A stretch of 64,000 bases of DNA from Pelomonas sp051857475 (GTDB taxonomy: Bacteria > Pseudomonadota > Gammaproteobacteria > Burkholderiales > Burkholderiaceae_C), in NCBI RefSeq assembly GCF_051857475.1, contig NZ_JBPZGZ010000004.1, positions 248,001 to 312,000 on the forward strand, given 5' to 3'. Under the pieces are notes generated by a model that saw only the letters and a program-made list of their open reading frames with translations, was not told the DNA's origin and did no database searches. How positions within the stretch are numbered: the first letter of the stretch is position 1; every line of letters begins with the position of its first letter. Position numbers and translations under genes: made by a program. Shown piece after piece: positions 8,478 through 15,973 of this stretch.

Positions 8478-9472
8478 CGGAGATAGGGCTGGAGCCAGCG
8501 CATCTGCGGCTTGTCCTGGCCGCCGGCGCCGGGCTCCAGCGACAGGAAGTAGTCGCCCCAGGTCGGCCCGCCGGCCCACCACAGCCAGCCGGCCCAGACG
8601 TCGGCATGGGCTTCGAGGTGCTTGAGCGCGCCGGTCACGGCCTGCTCGCAGACAGCGTTGGCGCCGCCGCCCAGTTCGCCCAGGATGGCGCGGCGCTTGT
8701 TGGCCTTCAGCCAGGCCGTGAAGCGCTGCAGGCGCTCGACGCCGATCTGCGGGCTGACGCATTCGGCGCTCGTGCCCGAGCCGTCCATGTCGAAATACTG
8801 GTGCACCTCGAAGACCATGTTGTCGATCGGGTCGCGCACCTGGCCCATGACCTCGGCATTGGGCGTGCCGTACCAGGTCTTCTCGAACCAGCTCCAGGCA
8901 CCGCTGTAGCCATTGCCGGGCAGGGTGATGAGGTGGGTGGCGCCGGTCTTGCGAATGGCGTCGATGGCGGCCTGGGCGGCCTGGCCCCAGGTCTCGGTCG
9001 GCATGTTGCGCGGCTCGTTGACGAGGCCGAACTGGACCTTGGGGTTGTCCTTGAACTGCAGCGCGAGCCGGCGCCAGAAGTCGGCGAAGGCGGCGATGGG
9101 CACCTCGGGCTTGCCGACGTGGACCTCCTTGTAGGCCGCATAGTTGTGTGGGTCCAGCAGCACGGTCAGGCCGCGCGCCGTCGCGCCGTCGACGAACTCG
9201 CGCAGGCGAGCCAGTTCGGCCGCATCGAAGTCGCCCATCAAGGTTGGCTGCAACCGCTCCCAGCGGAAGGCGATGCGCATCAGGTTCATGCCCTTGGCCT
9301 GGTAGTAGGCCGTGCTGGCCACGGTCGGGTAAACGAAGTCCTTGCCGTAGGCGCCGGGGAAATTCTTCTCACCCCATTCGGCGCTGGACAGGCTGATGCC
9401 GCGCCATTCGAGGGGCACGGCTTGGGCTGCCGTTGCAGCGAAGAGAGCGATGCAGAGCAGGGATTTCTTCAT
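8474..9472 (-). CDS. secreted GH5 endo-beta-1,4-glucanase (probably GH5 subfamily 5)
   Basis: A 332-residue cellulase-family endohydrolase, likely periplasmic or secreted, with signal peptide MKKSLLCIALFAATAAQA. A TIM-barrel GH5 domain fills the rest, with no carbohydrate-binding module. The acid/base Glu is E153 in LVNEPRNM and the nucleophile E266 in ILGELGGG. FRWERLQPTLMGDF, LDPHNY, EVHQYFDMDGSGTS and GWLWWAGGPTWGDYF are strongly reminiscent of Xanthomonas-type GH5_5 endoglucanases, several of which also cut glucomannan. The start ATG overlaps the stop of the upstream isomerase gene (ATGA), so the two are translationally coupled. In this locus it would cut backbones containing beta-1,4-glucose. 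Mannanase activity is possible but not established. Confidence 0.85.
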   Translation of the reverse strand: MKKSLLCIALFAATAAQAVPLEWRGISLSSAEWGEKNFPGAYGKDFVYPTVASTAYYQAKGMNLMRIAFRWERLQPTLMGDFDAAELARLREFVDGATARGLTVLLDPHNYAAYKEVHVGKPEVPIAAFADFWRRLALQFKDNPKVQFGLVNEPRNMPTETWGQAAQAAIDAIRKTGATHLITLPGNGYSGAWSWFEKTWYGTPNAEVMGQVRDPIDNMVFEVHQYFDMDGSGTSAECVSPQIGVERLQRFTAWLKANKRRAILGELGGGANAVCEQAVTGALKHLEAHADVWAGWLWWAGGPTWGDYFLSLEPGAGGQDKPQMRWLQPYLR

Positions 9473-10686
9473 GCCTTGTCCTTCGCGGGCGGCTGTACGC
9501 CGAGGGCCGCCAGCACGTCCTGGCAGGCACCCATGGTGTGATAGTCGGTCTTGCCGGCGGGGCTCTTCTCGTCGGTGACCTTGCTGTTGTCCGGCGCCAG
9601 GATGCGGTACCAGGCGCCATGCTCGTGGTCGACGAAATGGTTCCAGGCATAAGCCCAGAGGCGGTCGTACCACTGCCAGTAGGCGGCGTCGCCGGTGCGT
9701 ACGGCCAGCCAGGCGGCGGCCGCGAGGCTTTCGGCTTGCACCCAGAAGTATTTGTCGCCATCGCAAACCTCGCCGCCCGGCGCGAAACCATAGACCAGGC
9801 CGCCGTGTGCGGCATCCCAGCCGTGCTTCATCGCGGTGTCGAAGAAGTGGCGCGCGGTGGGCACCAGCCAGTCGGGGGCCGCGCCGCCGAGGCGCCGGTC
9901 CAGCATCAGCAGCAGCTTGGCCCATTCCGTGAGGTGGCCGGTCTGGAAGCCCCAGGGACGGAAGATATTGGTCTTGTCGTCGCGGTTGTAGTCCCAGTCG
10001 GGCGTCCAGTCGGTCTTGTAGTGCTCCCAGATCAGACCGCCCGCGAGAGCCGCTTGGCGTTGGGCAATGGCGGTGGCCAGCACCAGCGCGCGGTCGAGGT
10101 AGCGGGCCTCGCCTGTCGCGGCATGGGCCGCCAGCATCGCTTCACAGGCATGCATATTGGCGTTCTGGCCACGGTAGGGGCCGACGCCCCAGTCCGGCGT
10201 CGCCTCGTCGGCGTAGAGGCCGTGGGCCGGCTCCCAGAAGCGGCGCTCCATCAGCGCGAAGGTTGCCGCGATGCCGTCGCGCGCGCCGGGCACGCCGGTC
10301 TCGGCCGCATGCGCATTGGCCAGCAGCACGAAGGCCAGGCCATAGCAGTGGTTGGTGCCGTCAACGACCGTGGCGCGGCCGTTGTGCCAATCCAGCACCC
10401 AGGCATAGCCGCCTTGCGGTTGGCCATGCACCTCGTTGACGAAAGCCAGCGCATGGGCGACGTCGTTCAGCGGCCCGCCGAACCAGCGCCAGGCCAGCGC
10501 ATGGTTGAAGACGAAGCGCGTACTGCTCACCAGATGCCGCGTGTGGCGGTCGTAGACCGTGCCGTCGTCCTTGAAGAACTGGAAGCAACCGCCGCTGGCA
10601 TCCTTCACGCGCGGTGCGTAGAAGGCCAGGGTGTGGCGCATATGGGCCCACAGCGCTTCGGGCCGGCGCATGTCGGGAACGTTCAT
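9469..10686 (-). CDS. AGE-family sugar isomerase/epimerase, likely D-mannose isomerase
   Basis: A 405-residue cytoplasmic (alpha/alpha)6-barrel protein of the N-acylglucosamine 2-epimerase superfamily. YRGQNANMHACEAMLAA and the PWGFQTGHLTEWAKLLL segment, with an acidic DWDYNRDDKT insert between, resemble D-mannose isomerase (mannose to fructose) more than N-acetylglucosamine or cellobiose 2-epimerases. The barrel His residues in NANMH, GHLTEW and DYHTMGA are candidate active-site bases. The ATG at 10686 overlaps the previous stop by ATGA, and its own stop overlaps the GH5 start. A PfkB fructokinase elsewhere in the locus would complete mannose to fructose-6-phosphate. A cellobiose/mannobiose 2-epimerase is the main alternative. 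Confidence 0.72.
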   Translation of the reverse strand: MNVPDMRRPEALWAHMRHTLAFYAPRVKDASGGCFQFFKDDGTVYDRHTRHLVSSTRFVFNHALAWRWFGGPLNDVAHALAFVNEVHGQPQGGYAWVLDWHNGRATVVDGTNHCYGLAFVLLANAHAAETGVPGARDGIAATFALMERRFWEPAHGLYADEATPDWGVGPYRGQNANMHACEAMLAAHAATGEARYLDRALVLATAIAQRQAALAGGLIWEHYKTDWTPDWDYNRDDKTNIFRPWGFQTGHLTEWAKLLLMLDRRLGGAAPDWLVPTARHFFDTAMKHGWDAAHGGLVYGFAPGGEVCDGDKYFWVQAESLAAAAWLAVRTGDAAYWQWYDRLWAYAWNHFVDHEHGAWYRILAPDNSKVTDEKSPAGKTDYHTMGACQDVLAALGVQPPAKDKA

Positions 10687-12827
10687 TTCAGAACCTCGTC
10701 TTTCAGGAAGCGGGTCAGTTCGTCGGCCATCAGCGCGTGGACGTCTATGCGCGGATGGGCCCACGAGAAAGCCTCGAAGCGGTAGGACCAGACCTGGCTA
10801 TCGCCCTCGGCGCGCAGCGTCTGCACGGCGCCCAGCACGGCGCGGGGGATGGCGGGCTGTTCGCGCGGCGCCGACATGCCGCCCATCAGCAGCACGAGCT
10901 TGGCCTTGGGATAGCGGCCGCGCAGCTGGCGCACGAAGGCGAGATAGCGCGGGCCGAAATCGGCCGCGATGGACTGCCCCTTGGACGCGGGGAAACCGTG
11001 GTCGTTCTGGCCCAGGTTGAGCAGCACGACGTCGGGGGCGATCGGGTCAGGCGGTGCGACAGGCGCGTCCAGCCGCGGCGCGTAGCGGTTCCAGACCTCG
11101 GGCATCAGCAACTGGTCCCAGGTCGCCGTGATGCCGATGCCGCTGATGGCGATGCCGACATAGTCCGCGCCCAGCCTGGCGGCCGTCACGGCACCGTAGG
11201 CCCGCGTGCCGTCGTGCGTCGACAGATCGGCGTACTGGTCTTCGCCGATGTCGCCGTTGCAGGCGCCGGCGGTGATGGAGTCGCCGTAGAACTCCAGCTT
11301 CAGTGGGCGAGGCGCGGGCGGGTCGAGCAGCTTGCCGCCTGCGGCCAGGCGCAAGCCGAGGAAGACGGACTCTGCCTGCGAGGCCTCGGTGCGTTTGACC
11401 AGGCGCAGTTCGTGTTCACCCGGCGGTAGGGGCAGGCGCCAGTCGGCCGGGCCGTCGCCGCGCAGTGCCAGCACATGGCGGCGGCCATCGACCTCGACAG
11501 TGAAATGGTTGATGCCGCCGCGCGAAGGCGCGAGGCGCAGCGCGAGCTGATCGCCGGTGAAGCGGGCGCGCATTTCGCTGCCGCTCCAGGCCAGCAGTTT
11601 GCCGCCAGGCACCTTGGCGATGCGGCCTGTCCAGCGCAGCTGGGGGTCGTCAGCGGCGATCAGCCCTGGCGCCTGCGAGGGTGCCTCGCGCACGAAGTCG
11701 CTGGTTTGCAGGGCCGGCGGGAAGATGCCGGCCGACATGAGGGCCAGCAGGCTGGCCGGGCGGCCGCTGCCGGCCCACTCGTCCTGTTTCATGCGGACAT
11801 GCAGCAGATGGGCGCCGGGCTCGAGCTCGCGCCCGACCACCGTGTAGTGCCAGCCGAGATAGCCCTTGCGTTCCGGCACCTGGCCGCGCAGCGTGACCCA
11901 GGGGCCATCGTCGACGCGGGCTTCGAGGTTGCGGTAGAGGGCGCTTTCGGCGTGGAAGACGGCGACCTCGCGGCCCCAGACGAGGAAGTGGGCCTCGGCG
12001 CCATCGGCCTTGGTTGTCCAGCCGGGTTGCTGGCCGGTCCACTCGGGATGCACTTCGCCACCACGCTCGAAGCCGCGTGACTGGTAGGGCTTGAGCGCCT
12101 CACCGGAGAACATGCGCGTGAACTCGTGAGCGCGGCCGAACATGGGTGCTGGCAGGGACGCCGTCGGGCCGGCCTTGACGCTGCGCAGCGTCTCGCCCAC
12201 GGCCTGGGCAATGCGCTGGTGGCCAACCGCGTTGGGGTGGACGGGCTCGTCGTAGAGCGCCGACCAGCGGTCCTGGCCGGCATCGACACGGGCCTGCATC
12301 CAGCCGCCGAAGTCCAGGGCGGTCAGGCCGTAGTGGGCCGCCAGCTTCAGTTGGATGTCGGTCGCGTCGCGCGGCTGGTTGCCCTGCTGGGTCAGGCCCA
12401 GCACCACGACGGCCGGGGGCTTTCTCGCAGTCAGCAGTTTGCGCAGGATGGCCTCATAGCTGCTGCCCCGCACGGCCGGGTCCAGCCATTGGTCGTTCAC
12501 GCCGAACTCGACGATGACGAGGTCGGGTGCGGCGTCGAGCACCTGCTTGTCCAGGCGCTGCACGCCGGCCGCCGAGTCGGTGCCGCTGACGCCCGCGTTG
12601 ACCAGCTTGACCTTGGGGCCTAGCGATTGGGCGAGCAGCGCGGCCCAGCCCTTCTCACGTGGGGGCTGCGCGGCATAGCCGGTCGTGATGGAGCCGCCGA
12701 GGGTGGCAAGCGTAATGGGCTCGCCAGCATCCAGGCGCTGCATGACGGCCTGCAGCCGCGCATCGGCGTGACCGATTGCTGGAAGCGTCAGGGACAAAGC
12801 CAATATCCATCCTTTCAATGCATTCAT
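10683..12827 (-). CDS. tandem SGNH hydrolase with CE2-like C-terminal half (polysaccharide acetylesterase)
   Basis: A 714-residue exported protein with two esterase units. The signal peptide is about 1-21 (ending GHA). The first SGNH domain, about 30-210, has GGSIT, VNDQW and DEPVHPNAVGH as Ser, Asn and Asp-His blocks. A beta-rich linker follows, then about 420-700 resembles family CE2 acetylesterases: a jelly-roll segment, then YGDSITAG, GQNDHG and the late HPRIDVHA. CE2 enzymes remove O-acetyl groups from xylan or glucomannan. Typical CE2 proteins have one SGNH domain, so this is a fusion. It is overlapped by ATGA with the isomerase gene, and one base separates its start from the ABC permease stop, implying one operon. 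Substrate inferred from context. Confidence 0.8.
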   Translation of the reverse strand: MNALKGWILALSLTLPAIGHADARLQAVMQRLDAGEPITLATLGGSITTGYAAQPPREKGWAALLAQSLGPKVKLVNAGVSGTDSAAGVQRLDKQVLDAAPDLVIVEFGVNDQWLDPAVRGSSYEAILRKLLTARKPPAVVVLGLTQQGNQPRDATDIQLKLAAHYGLTALDFGGWMQARVDAGQDRWSALYDEPVHPNAVGHQRIAQAVGETLRSVKAGPTASLPAPMFGRAHEFTRMFSGEALKPYQSRGFERGGEVHPEWTGQQPGWTTKADGAEAHFLVWGREVAVFHAESALYRNLEARVDDGPWVTLRGQVPERKGYLGWHYTVVGRELEPGAHLLHVRMKQDEWAGSGRPASLLALMSAGIFPPALQTSDFVREAPSQAPGLIAADDPQLRWTGRIAKVPGGKLLAWSGSEMRARFTGDQLALRLAPSRGGINHFTVEVDGRRHVLALRGDGPADWRLPLPPGEHELRLVKRTEASQAESVFLGLRLAAGGKLLDPPAPRPLKLEFYGDSITAGACNGDIGEDQYADLSTHDGTRAYGAVTAARLGADYVGIAISGIGITATWDQLLMPEVWNRYAPRLDAPVAPPDPIAPDVVLLNLGQNDHGFPASKGQSIAADFGPRYLAFVRQLRGRYPKAKLVLLMGGMSAPREQPAIPRAVLGAVQTLRAEGDSQVWSYRFEAFSWAHPRIDVHALMADELTRFLKDEVLK

Positions 12828-12828
12828 A

Positions 12829-13698
12829 TCAACCTTTGGTCGCGCCGGCCTGCAAACCCGCGACGAATTGCTTCTGGAAGATCAGGAACAACACGACGGC
12901 CGGCAGCGACGCGAGCAGCGAGCCCGCCATCAACACGGCGGCCGACTGCGGGTTGAAGCTCAGGTCGCCGGCCATCTTGCCGAGTTGCAGTGGCAGGGTC
13001 AGCGTGGCTGCGTCGTTGACGACGAGCAGGGGCCACAGGAAGTTGTTCCATTCGCCCACCGCCACCGGAATGGCGATGGCGGCCAGCGCGGGCCGCAACA
13101 TCGGCAGTACGACGCTCCACCAGATGCGCAGGGTGCCGGCGCCGTCTAGCGTCGCCGCGCTGATGAGTTCGTCGGGCACACCCAGCATGGCCTGGCGGAA
13201 ATAGAAGACGACAAAGGCCTTGGCCAGGCCGGGCACCAGCAGGGCGGCGTAGCTGTTGATCCAGCCCAACTGCGCCACCGTCACGAAGTTGGGGACGATG
13301 GTGACCTCCCAGGGCAGCATCATCGAGACGAGCAGGGCACGGAACAGCCAGCGGCTGCCGGGGAAGGGGCGCTTGGTCAGCACGAAGGCCACCAGCGACG
13401 CGGCCAGCAGGCTGACGACCGTGACGACGACGGTGACGAGCAGGCTGTTGGCGTAGAAGCGCAGAAAACCGTGGCCTTCGACCTGCACCTGCAGGATGCC
13501 GGCGAGCTTGTCGGGGTCGGCGGTGGTACCAGCAAAGTCGGGGTTGAAGAAGTTGCGCGACGTCGCTTCTGCGGGCCACAGCGTCGGTGGCTGGCGCAGC
13601 AGCTCGGCCACGTGCTTGAAGGCGCCGATGGCCATCCAGTAGTAGGGCAGCAGCATGGCGGGAACCAGCAGCCACAAAGGTGCGCGCAGCCACTTCAT
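12829..13698 (-). CDS. sugar ABC transporter inner-membrane permease (MalG type)
   Basis: A 289-residue permease of the CUT1 carbohydrate importer class with about six membrane helices. The EAA-type loop that contacts the ATPase is ELISAATLDGAGTLRIWWSV and the following LPMLRP, near residues 185-210. The start at 13698 gives MKWLRAPLWLLVPAMLLPYYW and overlaps the upstream permease stop (ATGA). A large periplasmic loop with FFNPDFAG follows helix 1, as usual for MalG-like subunits. No sugar-type ABC ATPase is encoded in the operon, so a shared MsmK/UgpC-like ATPase from elsewhere must energise it. Likely cargo is a manno- or gluco-oligosaccharide. Confidence 0.9.
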   Translation of the reverse strand: MKWLRAPLWLLVPAMLLPYYWMAIGAFKHVAELLRQPPTLWPAEATSRNFFNPDFAGTTADPDKLAGILQVQVEGHGFLRFYANSLLVTVVVTVVSLLAASLVAFVLTKRPFPGSRWLFRALLVSMMLPWEVTIVPNFVTVAQLGWINSYAALLVPGLAKAFVVFYFRQAMLGVPDELISAATLDGAGTLRIWWSVVLPMLRPALAAIAIPVAVGEWNNFLWPLLVVNDAATLTLPLQLGKMAGDLSFNPQSAAVLMAGSLLASLPAVVLFLIFQKQFVAGLQAGATKG

Positions 13699-14579
13699 CG
13701 TTCGCGCCCCATCAGCTGGAGGTGGAGCCAGGTCAGGCCGAACAGCAGGGTGGTCAGCACCCAGGCGGCGGCGGAGGCCAGGCCGAGGTCGAGCTGGCGA
13801 AAGCCGCGGTCGAAGAGATAGGTGACCAGCATCAGCGCCGAGTCCAGCGGGCCGCCCAGGGTGTCCACCGCACCATAGAGCAGATAGGGCTCGTAGAAGA
13901 CCTGGAAGCTGGCGATCATGCCGGTCACCGTCACGTAGACCAGCGTCGGCCGCAGATTCGGCAAGGTGATGTGCAGCAACTGCTGCCAGGGCGAGGCGCC
14001 ATCGAGCCGTGCGGCCTGGTAGAGCTCTTCGGGAATGGCGCGCAGGCCGGCGACGAAGATGACGAGGTTGTAGCCCAGCACCGACCAGACGCCGACCAGC
14101 ACCAGCACCGGCAGCGTCCACTGCGGGTCGCCCAGGAAGCGGGCCGGCTCCAGGCCGATGGCCGCGCGCAGGCTGTTGAAGAGCCCATAGGCCTCGGAGT
14201 TGGCCAGCCACTTCCAGGCCGAGATGGCGCCCACGCCGCCGGCGACGGCGGGCAGGAAGAAGGCCACGCGCACCCCTTGATGCAGGCGCGAGTTGCTCCC
14301 GAAGGCCAGTGCCAGCACGAGGCCGAGCAGCACAGCAATGAAAGACACCGAGGCCATATAGGCGGCGGTGTTGCCGAGCGCCGTCCAGAAACGCTCGTCT
14401 GCCGCCAGCTCCGCGTAGTTGCGCAGGCCGATGAAGTTAGGCTCATCGGTGGCGTGGTAGTCCGTGAAGCTCAGCCAGGCCGAGCGCAACACCGGCCAGA
14501 CGCCGAACAGGCCGAACAGCGCGAAGAAGGGCGCGACGAGCAGCATGTCGCGGCCATGGCGGCGCCAGACCTTCCTCAT
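13695..14579 (-). CDS. sugar ABC transporter inner-membrane permease (MalF type)
   Basis: A 294-residue CUT1 permease, partner of the MalG-type subunit, with about six helices. It starts MRKVWRRHGRDMLLVAP, a positive cytoplasmic start before helix 1. The ATPase-docking EAA loop EELYQAARLDGASPWQQLLH and the following ITLPNLRP is canonical. The ATG at 14579 overlaps the stop of the receptor gene by four bases and its stop overlaps the next start, so receptor, MalF and MalG are translated as one coupled unit. Specificity resides in the receptor and is not visible here. Confidence 0.92.
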   Translation of the reverse strand: MRKVWRRHGRDMLLVAPFFALFGLFGVWPVLRSAWLSFTDYHATDEPNFIGLRNYAELAADERFWTALGNTAAYMASVSFIAVLLGLVLALAFGSNSRLHQGVRVAFFLPAVAGGVGAISAWKWLANSEAYGLFNSLRAAIGLEPARFLGDPQWTLPVLVLVGVWSVLGYNLVIFVAGLRAIPEELYQAARLDGASPWQQLLHITLPNLRPTLVYVTVTGMIASFQVFYEPYLLYGAVDTLGGPLDSALMLVTYLFDRGFRQLDLGLASAAAWVLTTLLFGLTWLHLQLMGRER

Positions 14580-15799
14580 CGCTGAGCCTCCAGCGCGCGG
14601 TTCATCACCGCGGCGGCGCGGCTGAGTTCGGCTTGCGCGTCGGCGCCGGCCAGCACGACGCGCTGCACGGCGCGGGTGACGATGTAGTCCTGGCGTATCC
14701 AGGCGGGGCAGGGCGGTGGGCCTTCAGCGTCAGCCAACTGAGCGAGCAGGGCCTCGCGATTCGGCAGGTTCAGCGAAGCGATCTGGTCCTGCCGGCCCGA
14801 GGGCAGCCACATGCCGCCATAGGCCAGAGCCGCCTCGGCCATGCGGCGCGTGACCTCGGGCCGGTAGACGGTACGCATGAAGTCCAGGGCCAGCTCGCGG
14901 TTGGGCGAGAAGCGCGTGATGGCCAGCACCGTGCCGCCCAGCACCGCCGTGCGTTTGCCCGTCGGGCCAGCGGGCAGTGGCGCGGCAGCCCACTTGCCGA
15001 CCAGGCCCTTGTGGACCATGTCCATGCGCGACAGCAGCCAGGTGCCGGACTGCATCAGCCCATAGGCGCCGCTCTCCAGGCCGCCGTCGGCATCGGGCCA
15101 GCCATCGGTGGGTGCCTTCAGTTCGTGGTACAGGCGGGCGTAGTAGCTCAGCGCGCGCACGGCCTCGGGGCTGTCGACGACGGCGCGTTGGCAGCTCGCG
15201 TCGTAGACGGTGCCGCCGGCCTGGCGCAGATAGGGGTAGAAGCCCAGCCAGCTGGTGTTGCCCCATTGCTGGGCGAAACGCTGCCGGCGAGCGGCGGCGA
15301 TGAAGCCGTCCCAGTCGGCCGGCGGCTTGGCCAGCAGGTCGCTGCGGTAGTACTGCAACTGCACATGCATGTCGAAGGGCGCGCCAAAGAGCCTGCCGTC
15401 CGGGCGACGGATGGCGCGCAGCGCGCCGGGGTTGGCCTGCATCTCCAGTACGGCCACCAGATCCGGCGCGGCCTGCCTCAGATCGACCAAGGCGCCCTTG
15501 GCACCCAGTGCGATGGCGTAGGAGGTGCTGCCCGTCACCAGGTCCGGCCCGCGCCGGCTGGCCAGGGCGGCGGAGTACTTGGTCATCGCGTCGGCCCAGG
15601 GCACGTCGCGCACCTCGACCAGCACCTCCGGGTGTCGGGCGCGGTAGGCCTCGACAGCCGGCTGCATGACCTGGGGCGTCTTGTCGTCGCCCACCATCCA
15701 GACGACCAGGCGCCCGGCCAGCGCCTGCCCGCCAGCCAGCGCGAGGCACAGCGCCAGGGCGGTCTTGGCGAGGGTCAAAGGTGCGGAACGGGTCGACAT
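14576..15799 (-). CDS. sugar ABC transporter periplasmic substrate-binding protein
   Basis: A 407-residue extracellular solute-binding protein (family 1). The signal peptide is about 1-28 (KTALALCLALAGGQALA), after which the mature chain begins RLVVWMVGDDKTPQ. Family features are the early FVEV-like ARHPEVLVEVRDVPWADAM, GPDLVTGSTSYAIALG, GAYGLMQSGTW and the LALDFMRTVYRPEV segment near the C-terminus. It heads the operon receptor-MalF-MalG-SGNH-isomerase-GH5 on the minus strand. There is no Shine-Dalgarno before the ATG. Instead an operator-like palindrome lies 3-15 bases upstream with a GATAAT box just beyond, suggesting a very short leader. Ligand unknown, inferred to be an oligosaccharide of the hemicellulose locus. 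Confidence 0.9.
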   Translation of the reverse strand: MSTRSAPLTLAKTALALCLALAGGQALAGRLVVWMVGDDKTPQVMQPAVEAYRARHPEVLVEVRDVPWADAMTKYSAALASRRGPDLVTGSTSYAIALGAKGALVDLRQAAPDLVAVLEMQANPGALRAIRRPDGRLFGAPFDMHVQLQYYRSDLLAKPPADWDGFIAAARRQRFAQQWGNTSWLGFYPYLRQAGGTVYDASCQRAVVDSPEAVRALSYYARLYHELKAPTDGWPDADGGLESGAYGLMQSGTWLLSRMDMVHKGLVGKWAAAPLPAGPTGKRTAVLGGTVLAITRFSPNRELALDFMRTVYRPEVTRRMAEAALAYGGMWLPSGRQDQIASLNLPNREALLAQLADAEGPPPCPAWIRQDYIVTRAVQRVVLAGADAQAELSRAAAVMNRALEAQR

Positions 15800-15801
15800 A
15801 A

Positions 15802-15814
15802 TGTTTAGTAAACG
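15802..15814. promoter_or_regulatory. probable LacI-type operator at the ABC operon start
   Basis: GTTTAGTAAAC is an 11-bp near-perfect palindrome centred on G, placed 3 bases upstream of the receptor ATG on the minus strand. The same motif recurs before the fructokinase gene (27461) and the GPH transporter gene (28668). It would overlap the expected transcription start, given a GATAAT -10-like box (plus-strand positions 15820-15825), and so could repress directly. No good -35 box was seen. Confidence 0.6.
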
Positions 15815-15928
15815 AAATGATTATCCACACATCGAAATCGCGAAAACAGCGTTGTCTACCCGCAATTCGTCGGTGCTATCCCTGATCGTCGACCGTTTGA
15901 CAGAGAAACAAAATGCGCAACAAATTGA

Positions 15929-15937
15929 TGTTTAGCG
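15929..15937. promoter_or_regulatory. operator half-site before the beta-mannosidase gene
   Basis: TGTTTAGCG matches the left half of the TGTTTAG motif found at the other promoters of this locus, but the right half is poorly conserved. It sits 36 bases upstream of the preferred mannosidase start. Confidence 0.35.
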
Positions 15938-15973
15938 GTGGCCGCAAGGTGCGCCGCAGAAATCCCAAGAGCA

